A stretch of 64,000 nucleotides of DNA from the NCBI GenBank assembly GCA_030684515.1, contig JAUXVJ010000025.1, positions 1 to 64,000 on the forward strand. The letters run 5' to 3'. Positions 7,971 through 16,377 of the stretch are shown here, piece after piece. Every line of letters begins with the position of its first letter. Position 1 is the stretch's first letter. The notes beneath the pieces were generated by a model that was not told where the DNA came from, made no database searches, and saw only the letters and a program-made list of their open reading frames with translations. A program made the position numbers and the translations under genes. This DNA is from Actinomycetota bacterium (GTDB taxonomy: Bacteria; Actinomycetota; Actinomycetes; S36-B12).

Positions 7971-8764
7971 TTCTTGGCCCCGGTCTTGCGTCCCGTGGTC
8001 GCCGGCGGCTTCGACTGGACCAGCCGTGCGTAGTGGACCGGCTCGACGTCCTGGATTCGCTCGACCCAGAAGAGGTGGCGCTGGTCCTCGGGCACGAGCG
8101 CGTTGCTCCACACCCGCACGAAGCAGCCGCCGGGATGAGGCTGCCAGTCACACAGTTCGATGTCATCGGCATCGTTGAGGGTGTCGCCGAGTACGATGTT
8201 GTCGCCCAGGATGAGAGCTGCCGCGGTCAGGAACCCCGGCGTCGGCTCCACAGTATTCGCATCGCGCTGGTAGTGCTCGAGCATGACGTGGGCCATGCGG
8301 GCACGCGCCTCCGTGATGTTCTCCGGCGAGATGTCCACGCCGTAGATGGATGCCGCCGCGCGCAAGAGCCGGTGCTCGTACTGCTCCTGTATCGCACAGT
8401 CGTGCTTGGACACCAGACGCAGCTTGCGCCGCAGGATCTCGGTCAGGAAGTTGCCCGACCCGCAGGCCGGCTCAAGGAACTTCACATCCAGTGCCATGAA
8501 AGCATCGGGCAACTGGTCCAGCATCGCCTCGATCTCGCGCTGGTGGGTGAACACCTCCGCCAGGTCGCGCACGCGGTCCTTGGAGCGCACCTGCTCGCCG
8601 AACTGCGCCTCCAGAGGGTCAAGGATCGCTGCATCGTCGAGTAGCGCATGCTCGCCGTATTCGTGCCATGCCTCTTCGGTGCAATCGACCCTGGTCCAAG
8701 CAGCATCGGGATCAGAATCGCTACCAGGGCTCCACCGCGGCGCCCACCACTTAGGTGCCTGCAT
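7967..8764 (-). CDS. DNA methyltransferase-like protein (motif I, no NPPY)
   Basis: 265 residues from ATG 8764, preceded by GGGGAG with 5-nt spacing. A clear AdoMet-binding motif I (FLEPACGSGNFLTEI) lies near residue 105 and an acidic second strand (YGVDISPENI) follows near 145. The expected NPPY catalytic motif is absent; the corresponding region reads CDWQPHPGG. It may therefore be a non-catalytic or divergent methylase partner of the Eco57I-type protein encoded next. First gene of the operon; the gene boundary is a GTGA overlap and not a frameshift. Motif B lies upstream in the divergent promoter region but points the other way. Confidence 0.75.
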   Translation of the reverse strand: MQAPKWWAPRWSPGSDSDPDAAWTRVDCTEEAWHEYGEHALLDDAAILDPLEAQFGEQVRSKDRVRDLAEVFTHQREIEAMLDQLPDAFMALDVKFLEPACGSGNFLTEILRRKLRLVSKHDCAIQEQYEHRLLRAAASIYGVDISPENITEARARMAHVMLEHYQRDANTVEPTPGFLTAAALILGDNIVLGDTLNDADDIELCDWQPHPGGCFVRVWSNALVPEDQRHLFWVERIQDVEPVHYARLVQSKPPATTGRKTGAKK

Positions 8765-8875
8765 GGCTACTCCCCCGACGACGTCTCTACCGCGACACCC
8801 CATTCTGTCGCCTGAGGGCAGCTTGAACTGCACAGACACCGACTTTCCCATTCGCAGCATCGTCACTCGCAGGTG

Positions 8876-8910
8876 AACTTGCGAGGTACCGAGGGGGTCA
8901 CACCGTTGAC
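8876..8910 (+). promoter_or_regulatory. Island regulatory motif, copy B (toward DUF4192 gene)
   Basis: AACTTGCGAGGTACC, a 10-nt spacer, then CACCGTTGAC. It ends 46 bp before the ATG at 8957. Nearly identical to copy D at the other end of the element. Confidence 0.65.
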
Positions 8911-8956
8911 AGGGTAGAGATCGCGATTGGCGCGGTCCTGACCGAGAGGCGTGACC

Positions 8957-10090
8957 ATGTCCGATCCCCGCGCAACTGCCCTAACTGCCGTTCCTGAGCG
9001 TTTGACCTTGTCCAGCCCTGATGCCTTGCTGGCGGCGGTTCCCCATCTGCTGGGCTTTCCTCCCCGCGACTCCGTGGTCCTGGTCGGCCTGGCCGATGAT
9101 GGCTCTGGCCGGGAGACGATTCGCCTGACCCAGCGGTTCGATCGCCCCGGTGCAGGCTTGACCGCCGAGCAGCTGGCTGGCCTGGCGCAGACCGCAACTG
9201 ATCCCATGGCGGCGAGCGGATCAACCTCCGTGATCGTCGCTGTTTTCGGGGATGAGAATCCGGCGTACAGCGGTGTGCTGCCCTCTACTGGCCTGGTCGA
9301 CCAACTCGTTGAGGCCTTGGACATGCGAGATGTCTGGGTCAAGGACGCGCTGTACACCGATGGGGCCTCGCGCTGGTCGTATGGCTGCCAGAACCACGCG
9401 TGCTGCCCGATCGAGGGGGCCCCGATCGCAGATGAGCTGCGCACGATGATTGCCGCAGAGTTCGCCGGGGCCGGTGCGGCGATGGCGCCCTCTCGTCAGG
9501 CGCTCGTCGATGAGGTCGCCCCTGGGTCAACGTCGATCGAACGAGTGGCTGAGCTGATCCCGGCTCATTCGGCCCCTTCTGGTGACGTGGAGGGGTGGCG
9601 CGATGAGGCCATCAACCGGATCGCCGGCCTGCGCAAGGATCCGGCCCCTTCACCGGACACCATCGCGGCGGTGATCGCCGGCCTGCAGGACATCCGCGTG
9701 CGCGACACCGCACTGTGGGAAATGGCCCACGACAGCACTGACTCGACCAACACCATCTCCGGGCTGAACGCTGCTTTGCGCAGCGCCCCAGACGGCTATG
9801 TCGCACCGGTCGCAACGACGCTGGCCATTCAGCACTGGACCCGCGGCGACGGAGCCCGCGCGAACGCCTGCCTGGACCGGGCAGCCGACGATGACCCCAA
9901 CTACTCGCTGGCCTCGATGGTCAGTACCGCAATCGGTCGCGGGCTGCCGCCGTCATCGTGGACCGAAGTCATGCAGCAACTGGATCGGACCAGCTGCCGA
10001 CACGGCATTGAGACTCCGGCGCAGGCCGCGCCTGCGCGGCGATCACCGTCGATGCCGATGACCGCTTCTGGCCCAACCCTGGCCAGCTGA
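8957..10090 (+). CDS. DUF4192 domain protein
   Basis: 377 residues from ATG 8957 (GAGAGG 7 nt upstream); GTG 8951 is an in-frame alternative. The N-terminal stretch LLAAVPHLLGFPPRDSVVLV is the hallmark of DUF4192, an actinobacterial family often found on plasmids and integrative elements and of unknown biochemical function. A Cys pair (CQNHACCP) lies near residue 140, and helices fill the C-terminal half. It heads a rightward unit (DUF4192, 141-residue protein, ArdC) behind motif B, so it is probably expressed with the antirestriction gene. Confidence 0.8.
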   Translation: MSDPRATALTAVPERLTLSSPDALLAAVPHLLGFPPRDSVVLVGLADDGSGRETIRLTQRFDRPGAGLTAEQLAGLAQTATDPMAASGSTSVIVAVFGDENPAYSGVLPSTGLVDQLVEALDMRDVWVKDALYTDGASRWSYGCQNHACCPIEGAPIADELRTMIAAEFAGAGAAMAPSRQALVDEVAPGSTSIERVAELIPAHSAPSGDVEGWRDEAINRIAGLRKDPAPSPDTIAAVIAGLQDIRVRDTALWEMAHDSTDSTNTISGLNAALRSAPDGYVAPVATTLAIQHWTRGDGARANACLDRAADDDPNYSLASMVSTAIGRGLPPSSWTEVMQQLDRTSCRHGIETPAQAAPARRSPSMPMTASGPTLAS

Positions 10091-10171
10091 GCCATTCCAA
10101 CTGCGGCACCCACAGTGCAGTGCCCTCGTGCTGCGCCGTCACCGCCCACCCCTTTTCTGATTGGAGTTGTC

Positions 10172-10597
10172 ATGCGAACAACACACTTGCCGGCGCTCGA
10201 ATGCCAGGCGTCCCGCCGGGTCACGCCGCTGAACCAGGCATGGTCTTGGGCCAGCGCCATCCGCACCACGATTGACACTGCACCCACAAGACTCTGCTGC
10301 TGGGCCCTGCCCCAGCAGCAGCTCGCGTGGTTAGCCCTCGAGATGGAGTGGGCCTGCGAGGACCTCGTGGAAGCCGGCGCCTGGCCAAGCGATGTCGAAC
10401 TCGATCTCCCGAGCATCCAGAGCCCCTGCCAAGTGCGCCAATTCGTCGAGTCGATGCTCAGGCGCCTGGAGGAACTGTGCAGCGCTGATGTCGAAGAATC
10501 CCCCGTTCTGGTGGAAACGCGCGCCCGCGCACGGGCATGCCTGCTCGCACTCCAGAGCGATCGGCGAGATGGCGTGCGTGCTTCGGATGCAGCGTGA
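10172..10597 (+). CDS. Hypothetical protein (141 aa)
   Basis: Starts at ATG 10172 with TTGGAG 5 nt upstream, which is better than the earlier in-frame ATG. The protein is largely helical with several Trp and Cys residues in its first half (CCWALPQQQLAWLALEMEWA) and an acidic/Arg-rich second half. It overlaps the next gene by 4 nt (GTGA), so it is coupled to the ArdC-like protein. No family recognised. Confidence 0.55.
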   Translation: MRTTHLPALECQASRRVTPLNQAWSWASAIRTTIDTAPTRLCCWALPQQQLAWLALEMEWACEDLVEAGAWPSDVELDLPSIQSPCQVRQFVESMLRRLEELCSADVEESPVLVETRARARACLLALQSDRRDGVRASDAA

Positions 10598-11646
10598 CCG
10601 CCCCACCTACCGTCGGCGCGCGCCAGGCGCGTGCGAGCCGGACACCGCAAGAGCGCCAAGCCGAACTTGAGGCCACGCTAGCCACGCTGCAGGCCGGCGT
10701 GGCATCGCTGCAGACCTCGGATGGCTGGCGGGCGTGGCTGGACTTTGCTGCGCACATGCCCGCGTACTCACTCAACAATCAACTGCTCATCGTGGCGCAG
10801 CGACCGACCGCATCGGCCGTTGCCAGTTACACCGCTTGGAAGTCACTCGGGCGACACGTGAGGCGCGGGGAAACCGGGATCCGGATCCTGGCACCGACAA
10901 CCCGACGCATTGCTCGGGATGCGGGCCCAGACGCGGACGACAACGCAACACCCGAGCCTGAAGATGTCGACGTTCGGGAGCGGTCACGACGCGTGTTGAC
11001 GGGCTTTCGCACCGTGGCGGTCTTCGACGTGGCCCAGACCGACGGCGACCCGCTGCCCGTGCCGCAACGTCCTGCACTGCTGCAGGGACAAGCACCCGAA
11101 GGACTGTGGGACGCCCTCGCCCATCAGGTTGCCGCAGCCAACTTCACGCTGAGCCGCGTGGCGGATGCGTCCGACATCGGTGGCGCGAACGGCGTGACGG
11201 ATTTCGGAGCCCGCACGGTCCAAGTGCGCTGCGACGTCAGTGAAGCGCAGGCAGTCAAGACGCTCGCTCACGAACTTGGCCACGTGATGTTGCATGATCC
11301 GGAGACCGATCCGACCTGGTCGATGCCGTGCCGTGAAGTCAAAGAAGTCGAGGCCGAGTCGGTGGCATACCTAGTCACCGCGCACTCCGGGCTTGACTCA
11401 TCGGACTACACCTTCGGGTACGTCGCAGGGTGGTCCGCTGGAACCTCACCTGAGGTGATCACCACGGTTGCTGGGCGGGTGCTCGCGACGGCGCGCAGCA
11501 TCACGGAACGACTCGACCTTCCTGCAGCTGTGGAACTTGTCGACCACGCAGTATTTGACACTCGGATCGGCGCACGAGCACCGGATCGCCTCCGGCCAGC
11601 TCAGCTCTCCCCTACCAGAGCGGGCATCGGTTCAATGCTGCAGTGA
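10594..11646 (+). CDS. ArdC-like antirestriction protein with zinc metallopeptidase domain
   Basis: 350 residues from GTG 10594, coupled by GTGA to the previous gene. Residues about 20-100 match the ArdC N-terminal domain (YSLNNQLLIVAQRP, then the WKSLGRHVRRGETGIRIL stretch), which in this family binds single-stranded DNA. A zincin HELGH is at 226-230 with a third-ligand candidate in VEAESVAYLV near 251. ArdC proteins are carried by conjugative elements and protect incoming DNA from host restriction. It fits the relaxase and R-M cargo of the island. Confidence 0.85.
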   Translation: MTAPPTVGARQARASRTPQERQAELEATLATLQAGVASLQTSDGWRAWLDFAAHMPAYSLNNQLLIVAQRPTASAVASYTAWKSLGRHVRRGETGIRILAPTTRRIARDAGPDADDNATPEPEDVDVRERSRRVLTGFRTVAVFDVAQTDGDPLPVPQRPALLQGQAPEGLWDALAHQVAAANFTLSRVADASDIGGANGVTDFGARTVQVRCDVSEAQAVKTLAHELGHVMLHDPETDPTWSMPCREVKEVEAESVAYLVTAHSGLDSSDYTFGYVAGWSAGTSPEVITTVAGRVLATARSITERLDLPAAVELVDHAVFDTRIGARAPDRLRPAQLSPTRAGIGSMLQ

Positions 11647-11680
11647 AGTGCTCTGGCAGTGGGTGCTGCGCGCTCGACTG

Positions 11681-12364
11681 CTAGGCCCAGGAGATTGACG
11701 GCGGCTGCTGCGTGGTGCCGGGAGCGGTGGCGTCGATGCCTTGTCGGCGGGCGTGTTCGAGGACTGGTTCGACCTCGTTGGTGTATTCAGCTATCCCGCG
11801 ATCCTGTGCGATGGCTTGCAGGGCCTTGCCGGTGGACCAGTGGACGGCGTTGCGGGCATGGAAGACCGCGATGGTTGCACCTCTAGTGCCGGTGAGATTT
11901 GCGTCGGTGAGATCGGCCCCCGCCAGGGCGGCGCCAGTGACGTCTGCTTTTGTGAGATTGGCTTGGGCGAGATCGGCGCGCAGGAAGGAGGCTGATCGGG
12001 CGTCTGCGCTTGTCAGGTTCGCGCCTGCCAGGCAGGCGCCATCAAAGACTGCCCTGGTGAGGTCGGCGTTGGCTAGGCAGGCGCTAGAGATATCGGCCCG
12101 CTGGAGGTCGGCGTTGGCTAGGCAGGCCCCGGTGAGGTCCGCCCCGGTGAGCGTTGCGCCGTGCAGGACCGATCCACTCAGATCCGCTCCGGTGAACTTG
12201 GCACCGCGAAGGTCGGCCCCAATGAAGTTGGCACCGTCCAGTTGGGCGCCGGTGAAGTCCATCCCCCGGAGATCGGCACGGATGAACCGGGCATCAGATA
12301 GCGCCGCTCCTGCAAATGGTCCTGCAGGTGTGGTGGAAGCGGGCTTGGGATCGGGTTCTGCCAT
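11681..12364 (-). CDS. Pentapeptide-repeat protein
   Basis: 227 residues from ATG 12364 (GGAGG 5 nt upstream). About 25 tandem A(D/N)LXX-type pentapeptides span residues 18-165, the pattern that folds into a right-handed quadrilateral beta-helix; an unrelated tail (residues 165-227) follows. Some family members mimic DNA and protect gyrase, others are structural, so the role is open. The 15-bp periodicity is visible in the DNA. Motif copy E lies about 80 bp upstream. Confidence 0.85.
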   Translation of the reverse strand: MAEPDPKPASTTPAGPFAGAALSDARFIRADLRGMDFTGAQLDGANFIGADLRGAKFTGADLSGSVLHGATLTGADLTGACLANADLQRADISSACLANADLTRAVFDGACLAGANLTSADARSASFLRADLAQANLTKADVTGAALAGADLTDANLTGTRGATIAVFHARNAVHWSTGKALQAIAQDRGIAEYTNEVEPVLEHARRQGIDATAPGTTQQPPSISWA

Positions 12365-12445
12365 GGGTGCCTCCAAGGTGACGGGCGTGCTTCGTGCGGG
12401 CACGACGGACGGGCACTTGCCTGCTTGCGGAAAGTGTCCTACTTA

Positions 12446-12478
12446 GTCAACGGTGTCAGCTGGCTCGGTACCGACCGT
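12446..12478 (-). promoter_or_regulatory. Island regulatory motif, copy E (variant, toward pentapeptide gene)
   Basis: Minus strand: GGTACC, an 11-nt spacer, CACCGTTGAC. The right half is perfect, but the TTGCGA part before GGTACC is replaced by ACGGTC. It lies about 81 bp from the pentapeptide-repeat ATG, like copy F before its ORF. Confidence 0.5.
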
Positions 12479-12485
12479 TTTCGGA

Positions 12486-13136
12486 TCACCGCGAGCGTCG
12501 GCCTACGGGTTTGGCGGCACCATCACCTGCAGGATCGATCGCCACCATCCGCCACAGTGCCTCAGCAATGGCATCCGAACGTTTGGCCCGGGAATCAAAG
12601 CGCACCAATCCCAGAGATTCATTGACCAGAAGGCCATTAATCAGGGCACTGAGTTCCCAGGCCTGTACCTCAGGTCGCACCCATCCCTGTGCCTTGCCCG
12701 CGACCAGCCCCTGGGCAAGGGACGCCTCTCGAGGTTTCAGGACATACTCCTGCAAAGCCGCGAGAAGTTCCGGCGTGCTGCGGGCGTGCGTCACCACCGT
12801 TGCTAACAAACGTGGCAGTCGCAGCGGCAACAGCGAGCCCTCATGGACCGCGGCAAACAAGCGCTCGCGTGGGGTTCCTGGGCGACCCTGATCGGTGGCG
12901 AACGATGGCATCTGCCGGATCGCGGCGACCGCCATCTCAACCCGCGAAGGGTAGTGACGGTAGATCGTTCTGCGGTTGATCCCGCTGGTAGCTGCCAGGT
13001 TGTCCACGGTGAACGCGTCATAGCCCCGGTCCACCAGCAGATCCAGCCCGTGCACGGCAATGGAGGCATGCAACTGCATCCAGGCAGCGCCACCGGTGTG
13101 GACGCCCTTGATCGTGCTCGAAGGAGTCGTTGCCAT
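12486..13136 (-). CDS. TetR-family transcriptional regulator
   Basis: 216 residues from ATG 13136; GTG 13163 would add nine residues. The N-terminal HTH is clear: YDAFTVDNLAATSGINRRTI followed by YRHYPSR, residues about 33-62. The C-terminal part has the TetR ligand-domain arrangement. No strong ribosome binding site. It is divergent from the FnIII surface protein at 13304 and may control it; a short inverted repeat (13159-13171) lies between. Its ligand cannot be inferred. Confidence 0.85.
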   Translation of the reverse strand: MATTPSSTIKGVHTGGAAWMQLHASIAVHGLDLLVDRGYDAFTVDNLAATSGINRRTIYRHYPSRVEMAVAAIRQMPSFATDQGRPGTPRERLFAAVHEGSLLPLRLPRLLATVVTHARSTPELLAALQEYVLKPREASLAQGLVAGKAQGWVRPEVQAWELSALINGLLVNESLGLVRFDSRAKRSDAIAEALWRMVAIDPAGDGAAKPVGRRSR

Positions 13137-13158
13137 GCCGACATCATAAACCAGACAA

Positions 13159-13171
13159 GACACTATCTGTC
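13159..13171. promoter_or_regulatory. Possible TetR operator (GACA-N5-TGTC)
   Basis: A short inverted repeat, GACA CTATC TGTC, 23 bp before the TetR ATG and in the divergent intergenic region. TetR regulators usually bind palindromes in such positions. Short and therefore weak evidence. Confidence 0.3.
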
Positions 13172-13303
13172 ACAGACGTAGGCCTAATAGCAATTGTTTC
13201 ATTTCTGTAAAAGTGACATCAAGTCTTTGTCAGAGCCATTGTTTCTCTTGTTATAAGTGTCACAGTTCTCTGTATAGCTATTCCGGCAAACAAGGAGAAC
13301 ATC

Positions 13304-14482
13304 ATGAAGACCAACCACAAGGCAATCCTGGCCATCACCACCCTGGCCGCAGGAACCCTGATCTACACACCAGCCGCATTCGCCGATCCCGTCGCATCCA
13401 GCGTCATCGCCCAGGACCCGACTCCTGCACCAACCGTTGCCCCAGACGCGACCGTGATCGGTGTTGACGCCAACATCGTGGCGGGCCTGACCGTCACCGG
13501 CGCGGCAGGCAAGCCCGTCACCGTGACCGCGAAAGGCCAAGCCCCACGCATGGCTACATCTAGCCCTGCGGCTCCGGTGGTGTTTCGCAAGCTCGCCACC
13601 GGCGTCCCGTACGCCGTGGCGATCGCTGGCAGGACCATCGGGACAGCAACACCCTTGGCGGCCCCTGGTTCAGCTTTTGGCCTCACCGTTTCGACAACAG
13701 CGACTCCAGGATCCGTGCAGTTGGACTGGCAGCACCAAGCCGCCCGCAGCGAAGGCAAGGTCAACTACACCATTACGGCCACTCCCACCGGAACCCAACC
13801 GCGCACTGCAGCGGCTGCCGCGCCGGTGCGTAAGACGTCCAACGTCACCAGCGCAACACTGACCGGCCTGAACCCCGACACCCTCTACACGTTCACCGTC
13901 ACCCCCACCAACACAGCGGCCACGGGGCAAGCCTCCTCAGCCACGATGACCCGCACCCTGACTGACCTGTCCGGTGCAGGCAAAGCCGCGGCGGACACTG
14001 CACCGATCACGAAGGCCGCTGACCCCGCACCAGCTCCCGCGGCTGCTCCGGCTCCCGCGCCTGCCGGACCAACCACGCGCACGATCTACGTCTGCCCCAC
14101 CGGATTCACTGACGCCGGATCACTGTGCAACAAGACGCAGACGTACACCTTCCACTCGGTGACCACCACCAGCCCCTACAGCTATCACCAGCAGTTCGTG
14201 CAGACCGGATCGCATACCGACTACTCCGCCTCACCCAACGGCGGCACCTACTACGGGCAGAACGCCTGGGACGCCAATGGAAGCGACGCCGGCTACTACA
14301 AGGTCACTCCCGACGGCTATTACGCCTCAGTGAAGGACGCCCCGCCAGCCGGCTACACCGACAACGGCTCCGCCTATAGCAAGACCGAACTCGTCAAGGA
14401 CACAGCCCCTGCCGGCTACAGCGATAACGGCACCTCCTGGATCACCACCGCGGCCAAGGTCGCCCAAGAAATCCCCGCCTAG
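13304..14482 (+). CDS. Secreted fibronectin type III surface protein
   Basis: 392 residues from ATG 13304 (AAGGAG 6 nt upstream). A Sec signal peptide covers residues 1-27, with cleavage likely after AAFA. Then come an Ala/Pro/Val-rich region, an FnIII domain near 125-210 (SVQLDWQHQ, then LTGLNPDTLYTFTVTPTN), an Ala/Pro spacer near 240-260, and a Gly/Tyr/Asn-rich C-terminus with two repeats of the form PAGY(T/S)DNG. No LPXTG sorting signal or C-terminal anchor is seen, so it is probably released or loosely wall-bound. The upstream region is AT-rich (TTGTCA 13227, TATAAG 13252, 19-bp spacing), a possible promoter. Adhesion or mating contact is a guess. Confidence 0.75.
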   Translation: MKTNHKAILAITTLAAGTLIYTPAAFADPVASSVIAQDPTPAPTVAPDATVIGVDANIVAGLTVTGAAGKPVTVTAKGQAPRMATSSPAAPVVFRKLATGVPYAVAIAGRTIGTATPLAAPGSAFGLTVSTTATPGSVQLDWQHQAARSEGKVNYTITATPTGTQPRTAAAAAPVRKTSNVTSATLTGLNPDTLYTFTVTPTNTAATGQASSATMTRTLTDLSGAGKAAADTAPITKAADPAPAPAAAPAPAPAGPTTRTIYVCPTGFTDAGSLCNKTQTYTFHSVTTTSPYSYHQQFVQTGSHTDYSASPNGGTYYGQNAWDANGSDAGYYKVTPDGYYASVKDAPPAGYTDNGSAYSKTELVKDTAPAGYSDNGTSWITTAAKVAQEIPA

Positions 14483-14554
14483 ACAAGCAGACAGCTCCAC
14501 AGCTGCTCAACCCCAGCACCCCTTCACCCCACATCTCACAGACAAGGCAACGCC

Positions 14555-15394
14555 ATGCGCAACGACGAATTGGAATCACTGATCAACGACCCAGACCTGA
14601 CGACCCCAGCCGCGGCCCGCGTCCTCCTGGCACTGGCGCAAAGCGTCTCGCGAGGCGATCCGGACATCGCCGGCGACGTCACCATCCTGCTCACAGAACG
14701 CCTCATGCCCGGCGGAGCCATCCGCACCCGCCTGACCACCCACGCGAACCCAGCCGCGCTGCTGACCCTCGCCGCAAAGAACGCCGCAGCACAAGCCCAT
14801 GAGTCCGCCAGCCGTTACAAACGGACCATTCCCCTGACCGAAGACGGCGACCTTGCCGCCATCGAACCAGCACCGTCACCGTTCTCCCCAACCATCGGGA
14901 TCTTCGACCTTCTCGCAGATCTCGGTTGGACATTGGCGCACCTGGAGATGCTGGCCATCCCCCGCAAGCGACCCGGGCGTTCCGTCCACCCAGGCATCGA
15001 AGCCGCCCTCGAACGGGTCGCCTCATGCTTTGGAATCCCAGTGCGCTGCCCAGGCTGCCCCACCGACATGGAGCTCCTGCGCCTGGACCTGCAAGGTCCG
15101 AATTCCTGGCCGCACCTGGTACCCGTCCTGCACGAATGGGGCTGGACCCATGAGGTGATCGAACTCGTCACCACGTCCCCGGTGAACCTCGCCCACTGGC
15201 GCACCCTGCACATCAAGCCCCCAGCCCGCCAAGAGCGACGCATGGTCGAAATCGCCCGCAAGATGCGAGTCGAACCTTGGCTACTGCAGGACTCCCAAGC
15301 GATCCGCGACTCCGTCCGCAGCACGCGAAGTCACGCTCCCCGCAGGCAGATCGCAGCACCCCAAGGGTGGGGAGCCTGCGAAATGGCGTCGTAA
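14555..15394 (+). CDS. Hypothetical island protein (279 aa)
   Basis: Starts at ATG 14555, 72 bp after the FnIII gene in the same direction. Acidic/helical N-terminus; a region around residues 118-140 (GIFDLLADLGWTLAHLEML) looks like a helical bundle, and a CPGC pair lies near residue 170. The C-terminus is basic (Arg/His-rich), which could suit nucleic-acid binding. No family recognised. The stop codon lies just before motif C, so the next gene is probably a separate unit. Confidence 0.6.
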   Translation: MRNDELESLINDPDLTTPAAARVLLALAQSVSRGDPDIAGDVTILLTERLMPGGAIRTRLTTHANPAALLTLAAKNAAAQAHESASRYKRTIPLTEDGDLAAIEPAPSPFSPTIGIFDLLADLGWTLAHLEMLAIPRKRPGRSVHPGIEAALERVASCFGIPVRCPGCPTDMELLRLDLQGPNSWPHLVPVLHEWGWTHEVIELVTTSPVNLAHWRTLHIKPPARQERRMVEIARKMRVEPWLLQDSQAIRDSVRSTRSHAPRRQIAAPQGWGACEMAS

Positions 15395-15426
15395 ATGCGA
15401 GGTACCAAAGGGGTCGCGCCGTTGAT
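15393..15426 (+). promoter_or_regulatory. Island regulatory motif, copy C (toward 15465 gene)
   Basis: AAATGCGAGGTACC, a 10-nt spacer, then CGCCGTTGAT. One base differs in the right half (CG for CA). It ends 38 bp before the GTG at 15465 and overlaps the stop codon of the previous gene. Confidence 0.6.
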
Positions 15427-15464
15427 AAGGCAGAAGCACCATCCGACCCGACCCGGAGGTACCC

Positions 15465-16271
15465 GTGAACACCATCGACCCAAGACCCATCAGACCTGCT
15501 GACATCGTCGCCGCCCTGAACCACTGCGACCCTGACCAACTCGCCGCTGCCCTATCCACCTGCCCAGACCCAGCATTCGCGCAACTAGCAGAAGCTGTCA
15601 TGGACGCCGCCGTACGCAAAGCCACCTACCCACGCGAGCGGGTCATCGGCGAAGCTGACGCATTGCTGTACCAAGTGCTGCGCTCACCGGTAGCCGACGC
15701 AAACCCCACCGGCATCACTATGGATCCAGCCACCTACGCCCGCCACACGGGCGCCAGCATCGCCGAAGCCGAGCGGGTCCTGCAGCACATCGCAGCAACC
15801 GAATCCCAAGCATGCGACCAGCTGCTGGCCTCCGGTGTCGAACCCAACTTCACCCTCGAACAAGCACAGGTCTACGACTGCATCTTGGCCATACGCGGAC
15901 AGCAGCGAGTCCCGACCCGCCAGCTCCTCCGCCACCACGCAACCTCCGTAGCTGCATCCGCAATGCGTCCCGATGAAGGCAATCAGCCCATCATCTACGC
16001 ACAGGATCCAATGCTGCGCCCTCGGATCGTGAGCCCGTCGCCGAAGGTTCACGCGCTGCTGTGGCTTGACCGAATGGACGCGAACCCGCCGACAGTTGCG
16101 ATACTCGAGGAACGGATCACCTATATCTACAGCGTGAAGTGCTCGATAGGGGACGCAAGCGTTCTCGCAGATCGGTTGGACGCGCGATCACGGGGTGCGG
16201 CAATCAAACCCGCGCAATCGTCCAAGTTAATTGGCCTTCACGGGGGCCCTGGAATGCAAATCGCTGGCTGA
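15465..16271 (+). CDS. Hypothetical island protein (268 aa)
   Basis: Starts at GTG 15465 with GGAGG 5-6 nt upstream. Mostly helical; the first 60 residues contain Pro/Asp/Cys-rich turns, and residues about 90-150 (YARHTGASIAEAERVLQHIA) could hold a helix-turn-helix. No family recognised. It is the only gene directly behind motif C. Confidence 0.6.
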   Translation: MNTIDPRPIRPADIVAALNHCDPDQLAAALSTCPDPAFAQLAEAVMDAAVRKATYPRERVIGEADALLYQVLRSPVADANPTGITMDPATYARHTGASIAEAERVLQHIAATESQACDQLLASGVEPNFTLEQAQVYDCILAIRGQQRVPTRQLLRHHATSVAASAMRPDEGNQPIIYAQDPMLRPRIVSPSPKVHALLWLDRMDANPPTVAILEERITYIYSVKCSIGDASVLADRLDARSRGAAIKPAQSSKLIGLHGGPGMQIAG

Positions 16272-16377
16272 GCACCAATTAGCAGTCCCTCCAGTGAATG
16301 GAGACATAATTTGTATTGGGAGTTGCCAATCCTGCCGGACCCTGTAGGGCTACGGCCTCACGCCAATGCTGAGAGCG

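Noticed and set aside
7967-8111. Apparent frameshift splitting one methylase gene
   Set aside because: The two frames join by a clean GTGA stop-start overlap, each has its own AdoMet motif I, and the same type of overlap joins the next gene.
11900-12300. Periodic repeat resembling a CRISPR or satellite
   Set aside because: The 15-bp periodicity is explained by pentapeptide codons in the minus-strand gene; there are no repeat-spacer units.
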